A stretch of 51,505 nt of DNA, taken from NCBI GenBank assembly GCA_027061995.1, contig JAMOUT010000033.1, forward strand, positions 1 to 51,505, written 5' to 3'. Of the stretch, positions 1 through 8,969 are shown in pieces (the stretch's first letter is position 1; each line of letters starts with the position of its first letter). The notes under the pieces are model-generated. The model was not told where the DNA came from and made no database searches. It worked only from the letters and a program-made list of their open reading frames with translations. Source of the DNA: Candidatus Aminicenantota bacterium. GTDB taxonomy: Bacteria > Acidobacteriota > Aminicenantia > JAMOAD01. Both the position numbers and the translations under genes were made by a program.

Positions 1-1710
1 ATTAAAACAATTACCCCGAAAAATCTCACCGAGCTTTTAAATTATAGTTCGGGAGTATATGTGAGCACCGGAGGAAAGGGGGAATCTTCGGTCAAAATAA
101 GAGGATTGTCAAACAAAAGAACACTCCTTCTGTTTGACGGGATTCCTCTGTATGAACCCTATTTTAACTCATACAGTATTAATCTTATTCCCGCGGAGCA
201 GATAAAAGAGATAAAAATCATTAAAGGTTCGAGTTCTGTTCTTTACGGGCCTAATACTCTCGGAGGGGTAATCAATATTATAACAAAAAGGATGGAGACA
301 AATTTCCTGTCCCTGAATCTTCAGACAGCTCCCGATGAAACTCATTATTTTGCGGGAAGCGGCGGATTGGTTTTTAACAAATTCTCTTTTATCGGAAATC
401 TTGTTTATGATAAATCGGACGGATTTTCCTACTGTGAAAAGGGAGAAAAAAAACTTCGGGAAAACAGTGATTATGAAAGGAAAAATTTTATAGGGAAATT
501 ATATTATTACCCGAATGAAAATTCTGAAATCCTAACGGAAGTTTTTTGGACAAAATCCGATTATGGTCTCCCGATAGCAACGGAACTTTATAAAAAAAGA
601 TATTGGAGATTCAGTGATTGGGAAAGATTCCAATTTAATATCGGAGGAAGTTTTAATCTTTTTAATACAGGCTCTCTGAAAGTAAGGAACTATTATATAA
701 AACATTATAATATTCTTGATGCTTATAAAACTTCCGATTATATTGAAAAAAAATGGAGTTCTGTTTTTAATAATTATTCAATAGGCTCTTTTATTTTGTC
801 CTCTTTTGATATAAACCAAAAAAACGAACTTAAACTCAGCATGAACCTGAGAAAAGATAATGTTAAAACGCAATCAAACATAGGAGAACCTTTTAAAAAA
901 GTGGAACAAGCATTATATTCTTTCGGAGCTGAGGAACATTTTAAATTATCTTCCAAAATAAAATTGATAGCGGGAATCAGTTATGATTTTCTCAATAAGG
1001 AAAGGGGGGGAAACAGTTCGGCTTTTAATCCTATTTTCGGGATAAAATATAATCCCGTAACGGATCTTTCTTTTAATTTCAGTTATTCAAATAAGACAAG
1101 ATTTCCCGCAATGAAGTCTCTTTACAGCACAAAAGGGGGAAATCCCAACCTTAATGCTGAAATCGGTAAAAATATGGAGATCGGTTTTTCATATAATAAA
1201 AGATTCAAGCTCAAAGGAGCAATCTTTTATAATAAAATAAAGGATATGATTACAAGTATAAGATTGCCCTCGGGATATCATCAATACCAAAATATCGGAG
1301 AAGCGGAGATAAAGGGGGTGGAGCTTGAGTTTGTAAAAAATCTTTCTCTGTTTTCCATCTCTCTGAATTTCACATATCTTAATACAAAAAACACTGATAC
1401 CGGAAATAAACTCGACCTTATCCCCGACAGGCAATTTAACTTTATGATAAACAGCAAAAAAATAGAGGGATTTATCCTGTCTTTTTGGGGAATTTTCGCT
1501 TCTCAATCGCAAACAACTTTCAGGAATAATATATTAAATATACCTGCTTACTCTCTTTTAAATTTTTCTCTGAAAAAAGAGATTAACGGATTCATAATTT
1601 ATCTTAAAGGGGAAAATCTGTTAAATAAGGAATATTATACTGAACCCGGATATCCGATGAAAGGGAGAACCGTAAGCATCGGAATAAAATTTAAAATAGG
1701 AGGAAAATAA
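1..1710 (+). CDS. TonB-dependent outer-membrane receptor, 5'-truncated by the window edge
   Basis: This is a TonB-gated outer-membrane transporter that would import a scarce ligand such as a metal chelate, cofactor or glycan into the periplasm. The frame is open from base 1: bases 1-60 translate in frame into typical plug-domain residues (ITPKNLTELLNYSSGVYV), so the GTG at 61 is not the true start. The plug continues with KIRGLSNKRTLLLFDGIPLY and GPNTLGGVINIITK over roughly the first 100 residues. The rest is beta-barrel with the usual closing segment GENLLNKEYY. The ligand cannot be read from the sequence. The next gene starts 1 nt after the stop and is probably co-transcribed. The signal peptide and TonB box lie outside the window. 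The family is clear; the substrate is unknown. Confidence 0.93.
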   Translation: MKTITPKNLTELLNYSSGVYVSTGGKGESSVKIRGLSNKRTLLLFDGIPLYEPYFNSYSINLIPAEQIKEIKIIKGSSSVLYGPNTLGGVINIITKRMETNFLSLNLQTAPDETHYFAGSGGLVFNKFSFIGNLVYDKSDGFSYCEKGEKKLRENSDYERKNFIGKLYYYPNENSEILTEVFWTKSDYGLPIATELYKKRYWRFSDWERFQFNIGGSFNLFNTGSLKVRNYYIKHYNILDAYKTSDYIEKKWSSVFNNYSIGSFILSSFDINQKNELKLSMNLRKDNVKTQSNIGEPFKKVEQALYSFGAEEHFKLSSKIKLIAGISYDFLNKERGGNSSAFNPIFGIKYNPVTDLSFNFSYSNKTRFPAMKSLYSTKGGNPNLNAEIGKNMEIGFSYNKRFKLKGAIFYNKIKDMITSIRLPSGYHQYQNIGEAEIKGVELEFVKNLSLFSISLNFTYLNTKNTDTGNKLDLIPDRQFNFMINSKKIEGFILSFWGIFASQSQTTFRNNILNIPAYSLLNFSLKKEINGFIIYLKGENLLNKEYYTEPGYPMKGRTVSIGIKFKIGGK

Positions 1711-1711
1711 T

Positions 1712-2722
1712 ATGAAAAAAGCAATAAAAATAATTTTCTTTTTGATATTTATTCAATCATTTATATTTGCAAACAATAATAATGATTTTTTTGATGATGC
1801 GAAAACCTATGAGCTCGAAGGGGGGAAAATAATTGTTCAAGGGGAGATCTCTAATCCCGGTCAGGTTGATTTTAAAAATCTGAAACTAAGATCCCTTATT
1901 GTCAGAGAAACAAAATTTGAAAACGGAAAAATTAAATTCACGGGTTCTTACAGATACGATGGTTATTCCCTTTTTGACATACTTAAAAACAGAATTTTAA
2001 ATAAAAAAAACAGAATAGAGTTTAAGCCTGTTGTTGATCTTCTCGTTGTAATAGAAAATTCAAAAGGGGAAAAAGTCGTTTTAACATGGGGAGAACTTTT
2101 TTATCCCGCAAATCTTCACAGAATTTTAATAGCAACAAAAGTATCGCCCGTAATCCCCGTTAAAACAAAAGAACAATGGCCGCTACCGAGAAAAAGAAAA
2201 ATGATTTTCGCAAATGATTTTATAACCGAGAGAAATATTAAAAATCCCGTAAAAATAACGGTTATCTCCGCTCCCGTTCACATTAAGGTCAATAGAAAGG
2301 CGAAACTTTATTCCGAAAAAATCAATTTGATAAAAAACAATAAAATAGCGGGGGAAATAACCGATTGGAAGAATTTTCAATACAGATTGAATTATCCCAC
2401 GGTATTTTACGGAAGGGGAAGAGGTTTTCACGGAATAAATATTTTTAAAGGGGTTCCTTTGAAATCCGTTTTAAAAGATTTTACCGATAAAGAGAATGTG
2501 AATCTTATAAGAAAAGGGTATTTCATAGTATCGGCGGTTGACGGATACAGGATCACAATCTCTTACAGTGAGCTTTTCAACAGAAATGATAATTCCGAAT
2601 TTTTACTGATAGACAAAGGGGTTAATTCAAAAGGGGGAAGATTCAAGATATATCCCTCCGCCGATTTTTTCTCGGACAGGGCTGTAAAATCCATAGATAA
2701 GATATTTTTTAAGAATATATAA
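1712..2722 (+). CDS. Secreted protein with two degenerate sulfite-oxidase-type (molybdopterin-binding-like) domains
   Basis: This 336-residue protein has an N-terminal signal peptide (about residues 1-20, hydrophobic core IIFFLIFIQSFIFA). Two halves each resemble the oxidoreductase molybdopterin-binding fold (Pfam Oxidored_molyb type). Half one has GEISNPGQVDF and later YRYDGYSLFDILKN. Half two has FKGVPLKSVLKDF, VSAVDGYRITISYSELFN and a closing RAVKSIDKI. I see no conserved cysteine in the place where sulfite oxidases ligate molybdenum, so catalysis is doubtful and a binding or carrier role is possible. It follows the TonB receptor by 1 nt, which suggests a shared periplasmic task. The fold assignment comes from motif pattern only. 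Confidence 0.6.
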   Translation: MKKAIKIIFFLIFIQSFIFANNNNDFFDDAKTYELEGGKIIVQGEISNPGQVDFKNLKLRSLIVRETKFENGKIKFTGSYRYDGYSLFDILKNRILNKKNRIEFKPVVDLLVVIENSKGEKVVLTWGELFYPANLHRILIATKVSPVIPVKTKEQWPLPRKRKMIFANDFITERNIKNPVKITVISAPVHIKVNRKAKLYSEKINLIKNNKIAGEITDWKNFQYRLNYPTVFYGRGRGFHGINIFKGVPLKSVLKDFTDKENVNLIRKGYFIVSAVDGYRITISYSELFNRNDNSEFLLIDKGVNSKGGRFKIYPSADFFSDRAVKSIDKIFFKNI

Positions 2723-2741
2723 TTTTAACCTTCAAGCTGAC

Positions 2742-2790
2742 CGGCGACAGCGGATAATTTTATCCGCTGCCGCTGACTTTTTATTTTTTC
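2742..2790 (+). terminator. Rho-independent terminator after the TonB receptor operon
   Basis: A 9-bp perfect stem (2748-2756 with 2761-2769, loop ATTT) is extended by further pairs across one mismatch. It is followed by T-runs at 2778-2782 and 2785-2789. The T-runs lie on the plus-strand side only, so it ends the plus-strand operon before the convergent signalling operon. Confidence 0.85.
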
Positions 2791-2814
2791 ACCTCGAATC
2801 TTCTGAGTTTCACC

Positions 2815-4038
2815 TTATTGCTCCATCTTTCCCAAATCATCATCAATTTCCACGATTATATCCTGAATCTCCTCAAAATTGATTACCCCATTGCAAATAT
2901 CAATATCTTTTAACTCTTCTTTATCACCGTATTTAATAAAAGCTATTATCCTATCTATTGCACATAGAGTCTTAATCTCTTTTTCGTATTCGGGAGAAAC
3001 CAAATCAGGATAATTATAAAAAAGAGCTGATTCTATGAAAATTTCGGGAAGATTCCACGAGCATAAAAAATAAGCTCCGAGTTCTCTATGATTAATATTT
3101 CTACCCATTTTCTCTTCAATATCTCCGAAACAATAGTTGTTTTCTTTTGATAGATTTTTTGCAATTTTCAAAAAATCATCAAAATCAAATTGCATCAGGA
3201 GGATTTTTCCTATGTTATAAAGAAGCGGTATCGCTTCATAATTAACAGATATTTTTTCTTTATAAATCTTTCTATACAGCTGTCCGTAATATTTTGAAGA
3301 TATGAAAGCAAGATTAAACAACTCTTTCATGTATGGCTTTTGTGCCTCTGAAACAGGTATTTTATTTATAGAGTTAAATAATATCAGATTTTTTAACTGT
3401 AAATTACCTATTCTGACAATTGCCTGCTTTAAAGACATAACTTTATATGAACCGTAAAATATGGAATTTGCTATATGCAAGAGTTCTATTGCAAGGGATA
3501 CATCTTTCTTTATAATATCCTCCAACCCTTTTGCCGATACCCCTTTTTCAATCGCTTGTGAAATCTCTTGATATGTTTCCGGCAAAGAGGGGAGTTTTTC
3601 TATGGAATTTATATATTCTATCAATTTTTCATTGTTAACGGTCATATAGATTCTTGCAATCTGTTTTATCTTGTTAATAAGAACACTAACCTCCCAAGGT
3701 TTTCCGACAAAAGTGCTTGCAATCCCCTTTAATATTGCTTCAGAGACTATACCCTCCTCTATATAACCGCTCAAAATAATTCTATAAATCTTAGGATATG
3801 ATTTTTTCACTTGCTTTAGGAATTCAAAACCATTCATCTCGGGCATTTTATAATCGGAAATAATAAGATCAACTTTCTCTTTTTTAAGAATCTCCAACCC
3901 CTCCTTTCCGCTTTCAGCCGTCAAGACAGTGAATCCCTCAGGTATTAAAGTTCTTCTGACAGCTTTTAATATACTTGTCTCATCATCAACTATAAGAATC
4001 GTAATTTTTGAAAAATCATAATTATTTATCATCATCAC
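2815..4038 (-). CDS. Response regulator: receiver domain plus HDOD domain
   Basis: This 407-residue protein has an N-terminal CheY-like receiver with acidic pair D18/D19, phosphoacceptor D62 (IISDYKMPEMNG) and K113 (VGKPWE). From about residue 145 to 350 it carries an HDOD domain (EKLPSLPETYQEISQAIEKG and ELLHIANSIFYG), a catalytically inactive HD-like signalling module. Such proteins link phosphorylation to protein-protein output in motility or stress control. The gene overlaps the 3' end of the upstream histidine-kinase gene by 17 nt, so the kinase is the likely phosphodonor. A GGGGGTG ribosome-binding sequence precedes a run of three ATG codons; which one is used is unclear. The downstream target is unknown. 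Confidence 0.88.
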   Translation of the reverse strand: MMMINNYDFSKITILIVDDETSILKAVRRTLIPEGFTVLTAESGKEGLEILKKEKVDLIISDYKMPEMNGFEFLKQVKKSYPKIYRIILSGYIEEGIVSEAILKGIASTFVGKPWEVSVLINKIKQIARIYMTVNNEKLIEYINSIEKLPSLPETYQEISQAIEKGVSAKGLEDIIKKDVSLAIELLHIANSIFYGSYKVMSLKQAIVRIGNLQLKNLILFNSINKIPVSEAQKPYMKELFNLAFISSKYYGQLYRKIYKEKISVNYEAIPLLYNIGKILLMQFDFDDFLKIAKNLSKENNYCFGDIEEKMGRNINHRELGAYFLCSWNLPEIFIESALFYNYPDLVSPEYEKEIKTLCAIDRIIAFIKYGDKEELKDIDICNGVINFEEIQDIIVEIDDDLGKMEQ

Positions 4039-6970
4039 CCCCTTTAATTTTTTTTGGTAATTTTATAATAAATTTAACCCCTTTCTCAGGACAATTTTTC
4101 ACCAGAAGTTTCCCTTTATGCTTGTTTACAATAATATCATAGGAGATATTTAATCCGAGCCCCGTCCCTTTTCCGGCCTCTTTTGTTGTAAAAAACGGAT
4201 CGAATATTTTATTTATAACGCTTTCCGGTATTTTAGGTCCATCATCATAAATCGAACAACATACAAAATCATCCTCTTCATAAACCTTAATTAGAATCAA
4301 CCCTTTCTCTCTTCTTTGTTCGGATTCAATTGCTTGAGCGGCATTAACTATAATATTAAGAAACACCTGATTAATTTCATTAGGCATACATTGAATCATA
4401 GGAATTTCCTGAAATTCTGTTTTAACTTCCGCCACATATTTATAACTGTTCTTAGCTATAACAAGTGTGCTTATAATCCCTTCCCTAATATCATATTCTT
4501 TTATCTCCCCCATCTGATCTATTCTTGAAAAACTCCTTAGATTTTTTACTATTGAAGTTATCCTGTCAACCCCTTCAAGGCTTTCGCTGACAAGATCTCT
4601 TACATCTTCAATCATAAAATCAACATGATTTTCTTTTTTGTATTTTGAGATTATTTCTATTATCTCCCGACACTCGTCCTCTCGACTCTTCAATTCCATC
4701 CCTATTTTTTCCATAAATTCAAACATTGATTTATTGTATTTTTTCAGGGTGTTAAGATTACTTGCTATAAAACCTATGGGATTATTAAGTTCATGAGCTA
4801 TTCCCGCCGCAAGAGTTCCTATTGAGGCGAGTTTTTCTTGCTGCACCAATTGTGCTTGAGTCTCTTTTAATTTCCTGTTGGTTTCTTCAAGTTCCTTGTT
4901 TTTAAAATATAGTTCTTCCTGGTTCTTTATTTTTTCGGTTATATCCTTTTTTATGGCTGCATAATGAATAATTTTTCCTTTTTTATCAAAAACAGGAAAT
5001 ACTGTCCCACCTTCATAATATATTGTGCCATCTTTCCTTTTATTAATGAAAATATCTCTCCATACCTTGCCGGAGCTTATGGTTATCCATAGATTCTTAT
5101 AAAATTCATCATTATGCTTACCGCTTTTTAAAATATTTTGATTTTTACCAATAACCTCCTCTTTAGTATAACCGGTAATTTTCTCATAGGCGGGATTTAT
5201 ATATTCAACCACTCCGTTTACATCAGTAATTACAAAAGCGGAATCAAAATGTTCTATGGCAAGAGCAAGAATCCTTAGTTTTTCCTCCTCTCGAACTCTC
5301 TCGGTTATATCTCTAACCATACCCTTTATGGCGATAGGCTTATTTTTTTTATCCAAAATAAGATGAGCATTTATACTGGCAACAGCCATTTCACCGTTTT
5401 TTCTAATAAGTTTGAGTTCATAATCCTTAACTTCTTTCTCATTAAGAAGTTTTGTGAAAAACTGTTTTCTTTCACTCTCATCTTTGTAAACGGTCGAAGC
5501 ATGTTTACCTATAAGTTCCTTTGGTTTATATCCCGTAACTTTTTCCACCGAAGGACTGATTAATGTGATTATTCCATTAAGATCAGCCTGATAATATATG
5601 TCAATCAGAGAATTAAATATATTTCGGAATTTTTCTTCGTTTTTTTTAATCTTCTCTTCCGCTTTTTTGAGTTCTGTTATATCTTTATCAGCACCCCTAT
5701 AACCGATTAAATTTTTGTTTTTATCAAAAATCGGAATCCCGTTTGTTAAAAGACAAATTCTTCTTCCGTCTTTTCTTATACTCCAATTTTCAAGATTTAT
5801 AATAGGTTTTTTTTCTCTCTTTAACTTCATAAACTGTCGTTTTACTTTCTTTTTATCCGCTTCCACCATAAAATCAAAAGGGGTTTTCCCAATGATTTCC
5901 TCTTCCGTGTAACCGAGAATATTCTTAACTTTTTCGCTACAATAAGTATATCTTCCATCTTTATCCACCTCCCAAATCCAATCATTAGTGCTTTCGACTA
6001 TATCTTTAAGTCTTTTCTCCCTCTCCATAATTTTTTCATGATATTTAAGTCTTTCGGTTATATCTTTCATTATCCCCTGAAAACCAATGATTTTCCCTTT
6101 CTCATCTTTTATAATAACCGACGAATCTTCAATATAGATTATTTCCCCTGTTTTTTTCTTTAGAGTTAATCTGAAATCTTTTGTATAACCATGCTGCATA
6201 ACAGCTCTTTTAAAAGATTCTCTGTTTTCCATGTCAACATACAGATCCTTTATTATGTCTATTTCCAAAAGTTCTTCCTTATTTGAATAACCGAGCATTC
6301 TAACACAAGCATCATTAACTTCGAGAAATTTTCCCTCAACATTTGAAAAATACACGCAATTCGGCGAAGTTTTAAATAATTCAATATATTTTTTCTCTAA
6401 AAGCATTCTTTCTTTTTCTCTCTCTCTGTTATATAAAAAGAAACCTATATTTTCCGAAAGTTCTACGAATATTTTTTCCTCGTAAAAATTATCATCGCTT
6501 GATAATAAATTTTTCTCCTTAATATTTATTTTTAATATTCCGTAAAAATTATCTTTGTATTTTATTTTTGACAGAAATGTATTGCATTCTTTTTCAGAGC
6601 TGATTAAAGGACAGTTTTTACAGATATCTCTTTTGCCCGAAATCCGTATAAATTGTTTTTTTACCGATATTATTTGTTTTACACATGCGGGAAGTTCATT
6701 ATTATAAACCATCTCTTTTATAATATCTTTTTTATCATTTAATCCTTCGGATATCGCATAATCAACGGGGTTTTGATTTTTGTCAAAGAGAATTATTAAT
6801 CCGTTTTCATAGATATCAGAATCATTTATTGTTTCACAAACCTTATTAATAAATTCATGGCTGTTTTTCGATTTTAAGAGAAGTTTGTGAATATTGTTAA
6901 TGGTTATCAAAATAGAGTTAAATCTTCTCAGATAATCAACACTATTATTAACCTTACTTATCTCTTTCAT
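4022..6970 (-). CDS. Sensor histidine kinase: GAF, four PAS domains, HisKA, HATPase
   Basis: This is a 982-residue kinase with no transmembrane segment visible, so it is probably cytoplasmic. Order: GAF-like domain (about 15-180, with cysteines C117, C120 and C129), PAS domains at about 190-307, 320-432, 445-557 and 567-680, a coiled coil, then HisKA with phospho-histidine H726 (AGIAHELNNPIG). The ATPase domain at about 855-972 has an N box (NEINQVFLNIIVNAAQAI) and G boxes (KGTGLGLNIS). There is no receiver of its own; three receiver proteins are encoded in the same operon. The repeated PAS modules suggest integration of redox or small-molecule cues, and the cysteine cluster could bind a metal or sense redox. 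The signals themselves cannot be inferred. Confidence 0.93.
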   Translation of the reverse strand: MKEISKVNNSVDYLRRFNSILITINNIHKLLLKSKNSHEFINKVCETINDSDIYENGLIILFDKNQNPVDYAISEGLNDKKDIIKEMVYNNELPACVKQIISVKKQFIRISGKRDICKNCPLISSEKECNTFLSKIKYKDNFYGILKINIKEKNLLSSDDNFYEEKIFVELSENIGFFLYNREREKERMLLEKKYIELFKTSPNCVYFSNVEGKFLEVNDACVRMLGYSNKEELLEIDIIKDLYVDMENRESFKRAVMQHGYTKDFRLTLKKKTGEIIYIEDSSVIIKDEKGKIIGFQGIMKDITERLKYHEKIMEREKRLKDIVESTNDWIWEVDKDGRYTYCSEKVKNILGYTEEEIIGKTPFDFMVEADKKKVKRQFMKLKREKKPIINLENWSIRKDGRRICLLTNGIPIFDKNKNLIGYRGADKDITELKKAEEKIKKNEEKFRNIFNSLIDIYYQADLNGIITLISPSVEKVTGYKPKELIGKHASTVYKDESERKQFFTKLLNEKEVKDYELKLIRKNGEMAVASINAHLILDKKNKPIAIKGMVRDITERVREEEKLRILALAIEHFDSAFVITDVNGVVEYINPAYEKITGYTKEEVIGKNQNILKSGKHNDEFYKNLWITISSGKVWRDIFINKRKDGTIYYEGGTVFPVFDKKGKIIHYAAIKKDITEKIKNQEELYFKNKELEETNRKLKETQAQLVQQEKLASIGTLAAGIAHELNNPIGFIASNLNTLKKYNKSMFEFMEKIGMELKSREDECREIIEIISKYKKENHVDFMIEDVRDLVSESLEGVDRITSIVKNLRSFSRIDQMGEIKEYDIREGIISTLVIAKNSYKYVAEVKTEFQEIPMIQCMPNEINQVFLNIIVNAAQAIESEQRREKGLILIKVYEEDDFVCCSIYDDGPKIPESVINKIFDPFFTTKEAGKGTGLGLNISYDIIVNKHKGKLLVKNCPEKGVKFIIKLPKKIKGGDDDK

Positions 6971-6991
6971 CTTAACCCCCTTACAAACTTT

Positions 6992-7516
6992 TTAACTATT
7001 CTTTCTTAATTCTTCAACCTCTTTTTCAAGTTCTTTTATCTTTCTCAGTGCAATTTGATAATCTTTTTTAATTCTGTTTAACTCTTCTTCCCTTGATTTT
7101 AATTGTTGGAATAGCTTTTGATTATCTTTAAAGGTTTTATAAAGTTCAATAGATTGATTAATGGTCGGAATCAACTCCTCTTCAAGATCCCAGGGTTTTG
7201 ATATGAATCTGTGTGTTTCACCTGTTCTTATTGCTTCAAAAACTATATTTATATCGGTAAAAGCGGATAATATTATTCTGACAGTATCGGGATAATTTTG
7301 TTTAACGGAATACAAAAGCTCAAGCCCGTTCAGTTCAGGCATATTCAGGTCGGTTATTATAACGGCTATTTCATTGTTTTTAAGAATCTCCAAAGCTTCA
7401 TTTCCGTTTTTTGCAAAAAACATATTATAAGGTTGATCAAAAAGCTCCCTTCTTAAGGCATTTAATATATTCTCTTCATCGTCAACAAAAAGAATATTTA
7501 ACTCTCCTTTTCCCAT
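6992..7516 (-). CDS. Stand-alone receiver protein with C-terminal coiled coil
   Basis: This 174-residue protein is a CheY-like receiver (D12/D13, phosphoacceptor D56 in IITDLNMPELNG, K107 in ISKPWD). It is followed by a charged helix from about residue 135 to 172 with heptad character (LNRIKKDYQIALRKIKELEK). There is no DNA-binding, HD-GYP or GGDEF output domain. The receiver resembles those of RpfG/HD-GYP regulators, but the output has been replaced by the coil. It lies between another receiver/coil gene and the PAS kinase, 21-nt gaps on both sides, so it probably works as a phosphorylation-dependent partner or phosphate relay for that kinase. Confidence 0.88.
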   Translation of the reverse strand: MGKGELNILFVDDEENILNALRRELFDQPYNMFFAKNGNEALEILKNNEIAVIITDLNMPELNGLELLYSVKQNYPDTVRIILSAFTDINIVFEAIRTGETHRFISKPWDLEEELIPTINQSIELYKTFKDNQKLFQQLKSREEELNRIKKDYQIALRKIKELEKEVEELRKNS

Positions 7517-7536
7517 TTTTTCCTCCCAAAATTAAT

Positions 7537-8229
7537 TTAAAATATATCTTGTATCTTTTTTAATAAGTCTATAACCTGCCTGGCTTTCTCTTTTAATTTA
7601 TCAAGTTCTTTTACTATATGTCCTTCAAGTTTTGTTTCACTCTTTTTAGAAAGATTATCAATCCAATAAATTGCCTCTTCTATAAAAGGAATTGTTTTAG
7701 CACCCACTATGGATAACACCTCCTTTTTCTTTTTATTTGATTCCTCTATCTGTTTAATTAATAACTCTTTTTCCTTTATCTGATTCTGTAATTCAATCGC
7801 TTTAAATTTTAACTCTTTTATCATATTATTTCTTTCAATAATGAGCTTGTGATATTCAAGAGCCTGATTAATTGCAGGTTTAAACTCTGATTCCAATTTC
7901 CACGGTTTGACAAGGTAACGGTATATCTGTCCCGAATTTATAGCCACTATAAGGGTTGAAACCTGAGCATAACCCGTTAGAACCATTCTGACAATATTGG
8001 GATACTTTTTCTTAACAATCTCAAGAAGTTCAAGACCACTCATCTCCGGCATTCTCATATCCGTTACTATAACAGCTATATCATTTTTTGAAAGAATTTC
8101 AAGCGCCTCTTTTCCCGAATTAGCGAGAAAAATCTCGTAAGGCTCATCCATCAGACTTCTTCTGATTGATTTTAAAATATTTTCCTCATCATCAACGAAA
8201 AGAATCGCCCCACCGTTTTTTTCTTCCAT
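7537..8229 (-). CDS. Stand-alone receiver protein with long helical C-terminus
   Basis: This 230-residue protein is the first gene of the signalling operon. Its receiver has D13/D14, phosphoacceptor D57 (VIVTDMRMPEMSG) and the VKPWK lysine. From about residue 125 the chain is helical and coiled-coil (IKELKFKAIELQNQIKEKEL), followed by another helix-rich segment to the end. No known output domain is visible. It resembles its downstream neighbour, which suggests duplication followed by divergence of the tail. A consensus-like promoter lies about 20-50 bases upstream and a TAAGGAGG ribosome-binding site precedes the ATG. Confidence 0.88.
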   Translation of the reverse strand: MEEKNGGAILFVDDEENILKSIRRSLMDEPYEIFLANSGKEALEILSKNDIAVIVTDMRMPEMSGLELLEIVKKKYPNIVRMVLTGYAQVSTLIVAINSGQIYRYLVKPWKLESEFKPAINQALEYHKLIIERNNMIKELKFKAIELQNQIKEKELLIKQIEESNKKKKEVLSIVGAKTIPFIEEAIYWIDNLSKKSETKLEGHIVKELDKLKEKARQVIDLLKKIQDIF

Positions 8230-8247
8230 TTTTCCTCCTTACAATAT

Positions 8248-8276
8248 TATATATACCTTTATTAAAAAAAAATCAA
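8248..8276 (-). promoter_or_regulatory. Sigma-70-type promoter of the receiver/kinase operon
   Basis: On the minus strand TTGATT (8271-8276), a 17-nt T-rich spacer and TATATA (8248-8253) precede the 8229 start codon. TATAAT at 8246-8251 with 19-nt spacing is an alternative -10 element. Confidence 0.55.
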
Positions 8277-8333
8277 GAATTCATAAAAAAGACTGATTTA
8301 TAATAAATAATCGGAGCGTTTAAACATATAAAG

Positions 8334-8960
8334 TTAAAACGATAGGATAAATCCTCCGAAGATGTTTAAGTTGGATATATTTGTTTGTTTGGAAAAGATA
8401 AGATTATATTTGACTCCTAACTTCATCCCGAGGTATTTTATAATCGATAATTTCACTCCTCCGCCAAAAGAAAAAACGGGATCTGTTGTTCTATCCGCAC
8501 GAGAAAATTCTATCTCATAACCATAAGTCGATAAAACAATCTCACTTCTGTTATTTATTATATTTATCCCTCCTCCCATCGTCAGATACGGAGTTATTTT
8601 CCCCAATTGTTTCTCATAGAAAATCTCTAACAGTAGAGAAAGGTTTTTTGAAGAATTTATTTCTACCGAATCTTTGTCGGAGGGATCTTCAAGTTTTAAT
8701 TTTGTTGAAAAATTGTAAATAGTCGAAAATTCAAATCCGAAATTTTCCATGAGATAATAAGATACAGCTCCTCCCGTAAACAATACTTTATGTGCGGGTG
8801 TTATCGGAAAATCATTTTCACCCGCAATATAATCATCTGTGGATCCGTATTGATATATTGAATTTAATCCCACAAATCCGGATAGTTGAAGGTTGTCGGA
8901 AAAACCGAAAGAGATTATTATTATAAAAACAATTATACTGATTTTGTTTTTTTTACTCAT
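8334..8960 (-). CDS. Small outer-membrane beta-barrel protein
   Basis: This 208-residue protein has a signal peptide (about 1-21, core ISIIVFIIIISFGFS). The rest is alternating amphipathic strands with glycine and aromatic residues (LQLSGFVGLNSIYQYG; FSFGGGVKLSIIKYLGMKLG) and it ends LNIFGGFILSF, a terminal aromatic typical of barrel proteins. The size suits an eight-stranded barrel of the OmpA/OmpW/porin-like class. No peptidoglycan-binding domain is present. It follows the sigma-54 regulator gene by 9 nt and is the last gene of the pil-type transcript. No transport or adhesion role can be assigned. Confidence 0.8.
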   Translation of the reverse strand: MSKKNKISIIVFIIIISFGFSDNLQLSGFVGLNSIYQYGSTDDYIAGENDFPITPAHKVLFTGGAVSYYLMENFGFEFSTIYNFSTKLKLEDPSDKDSVEINSSKNLSLLLEIFYEKQLGKITPYLTMGGGINIINNRSEIVLSTYGYEIEFSRADRTTDPVFSFGGGVKLSIIKYLGMKLGVKYNLIFSKQTNISNLNIFGGFILSF

Positions 8961-8969
8961 AACAGGCTC

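Noticed and set aside
61-63. GTG at 61 as start of the TonB receptor
   Set aside because: The frame is open to base 1 and encodes plug-domain residues before it.
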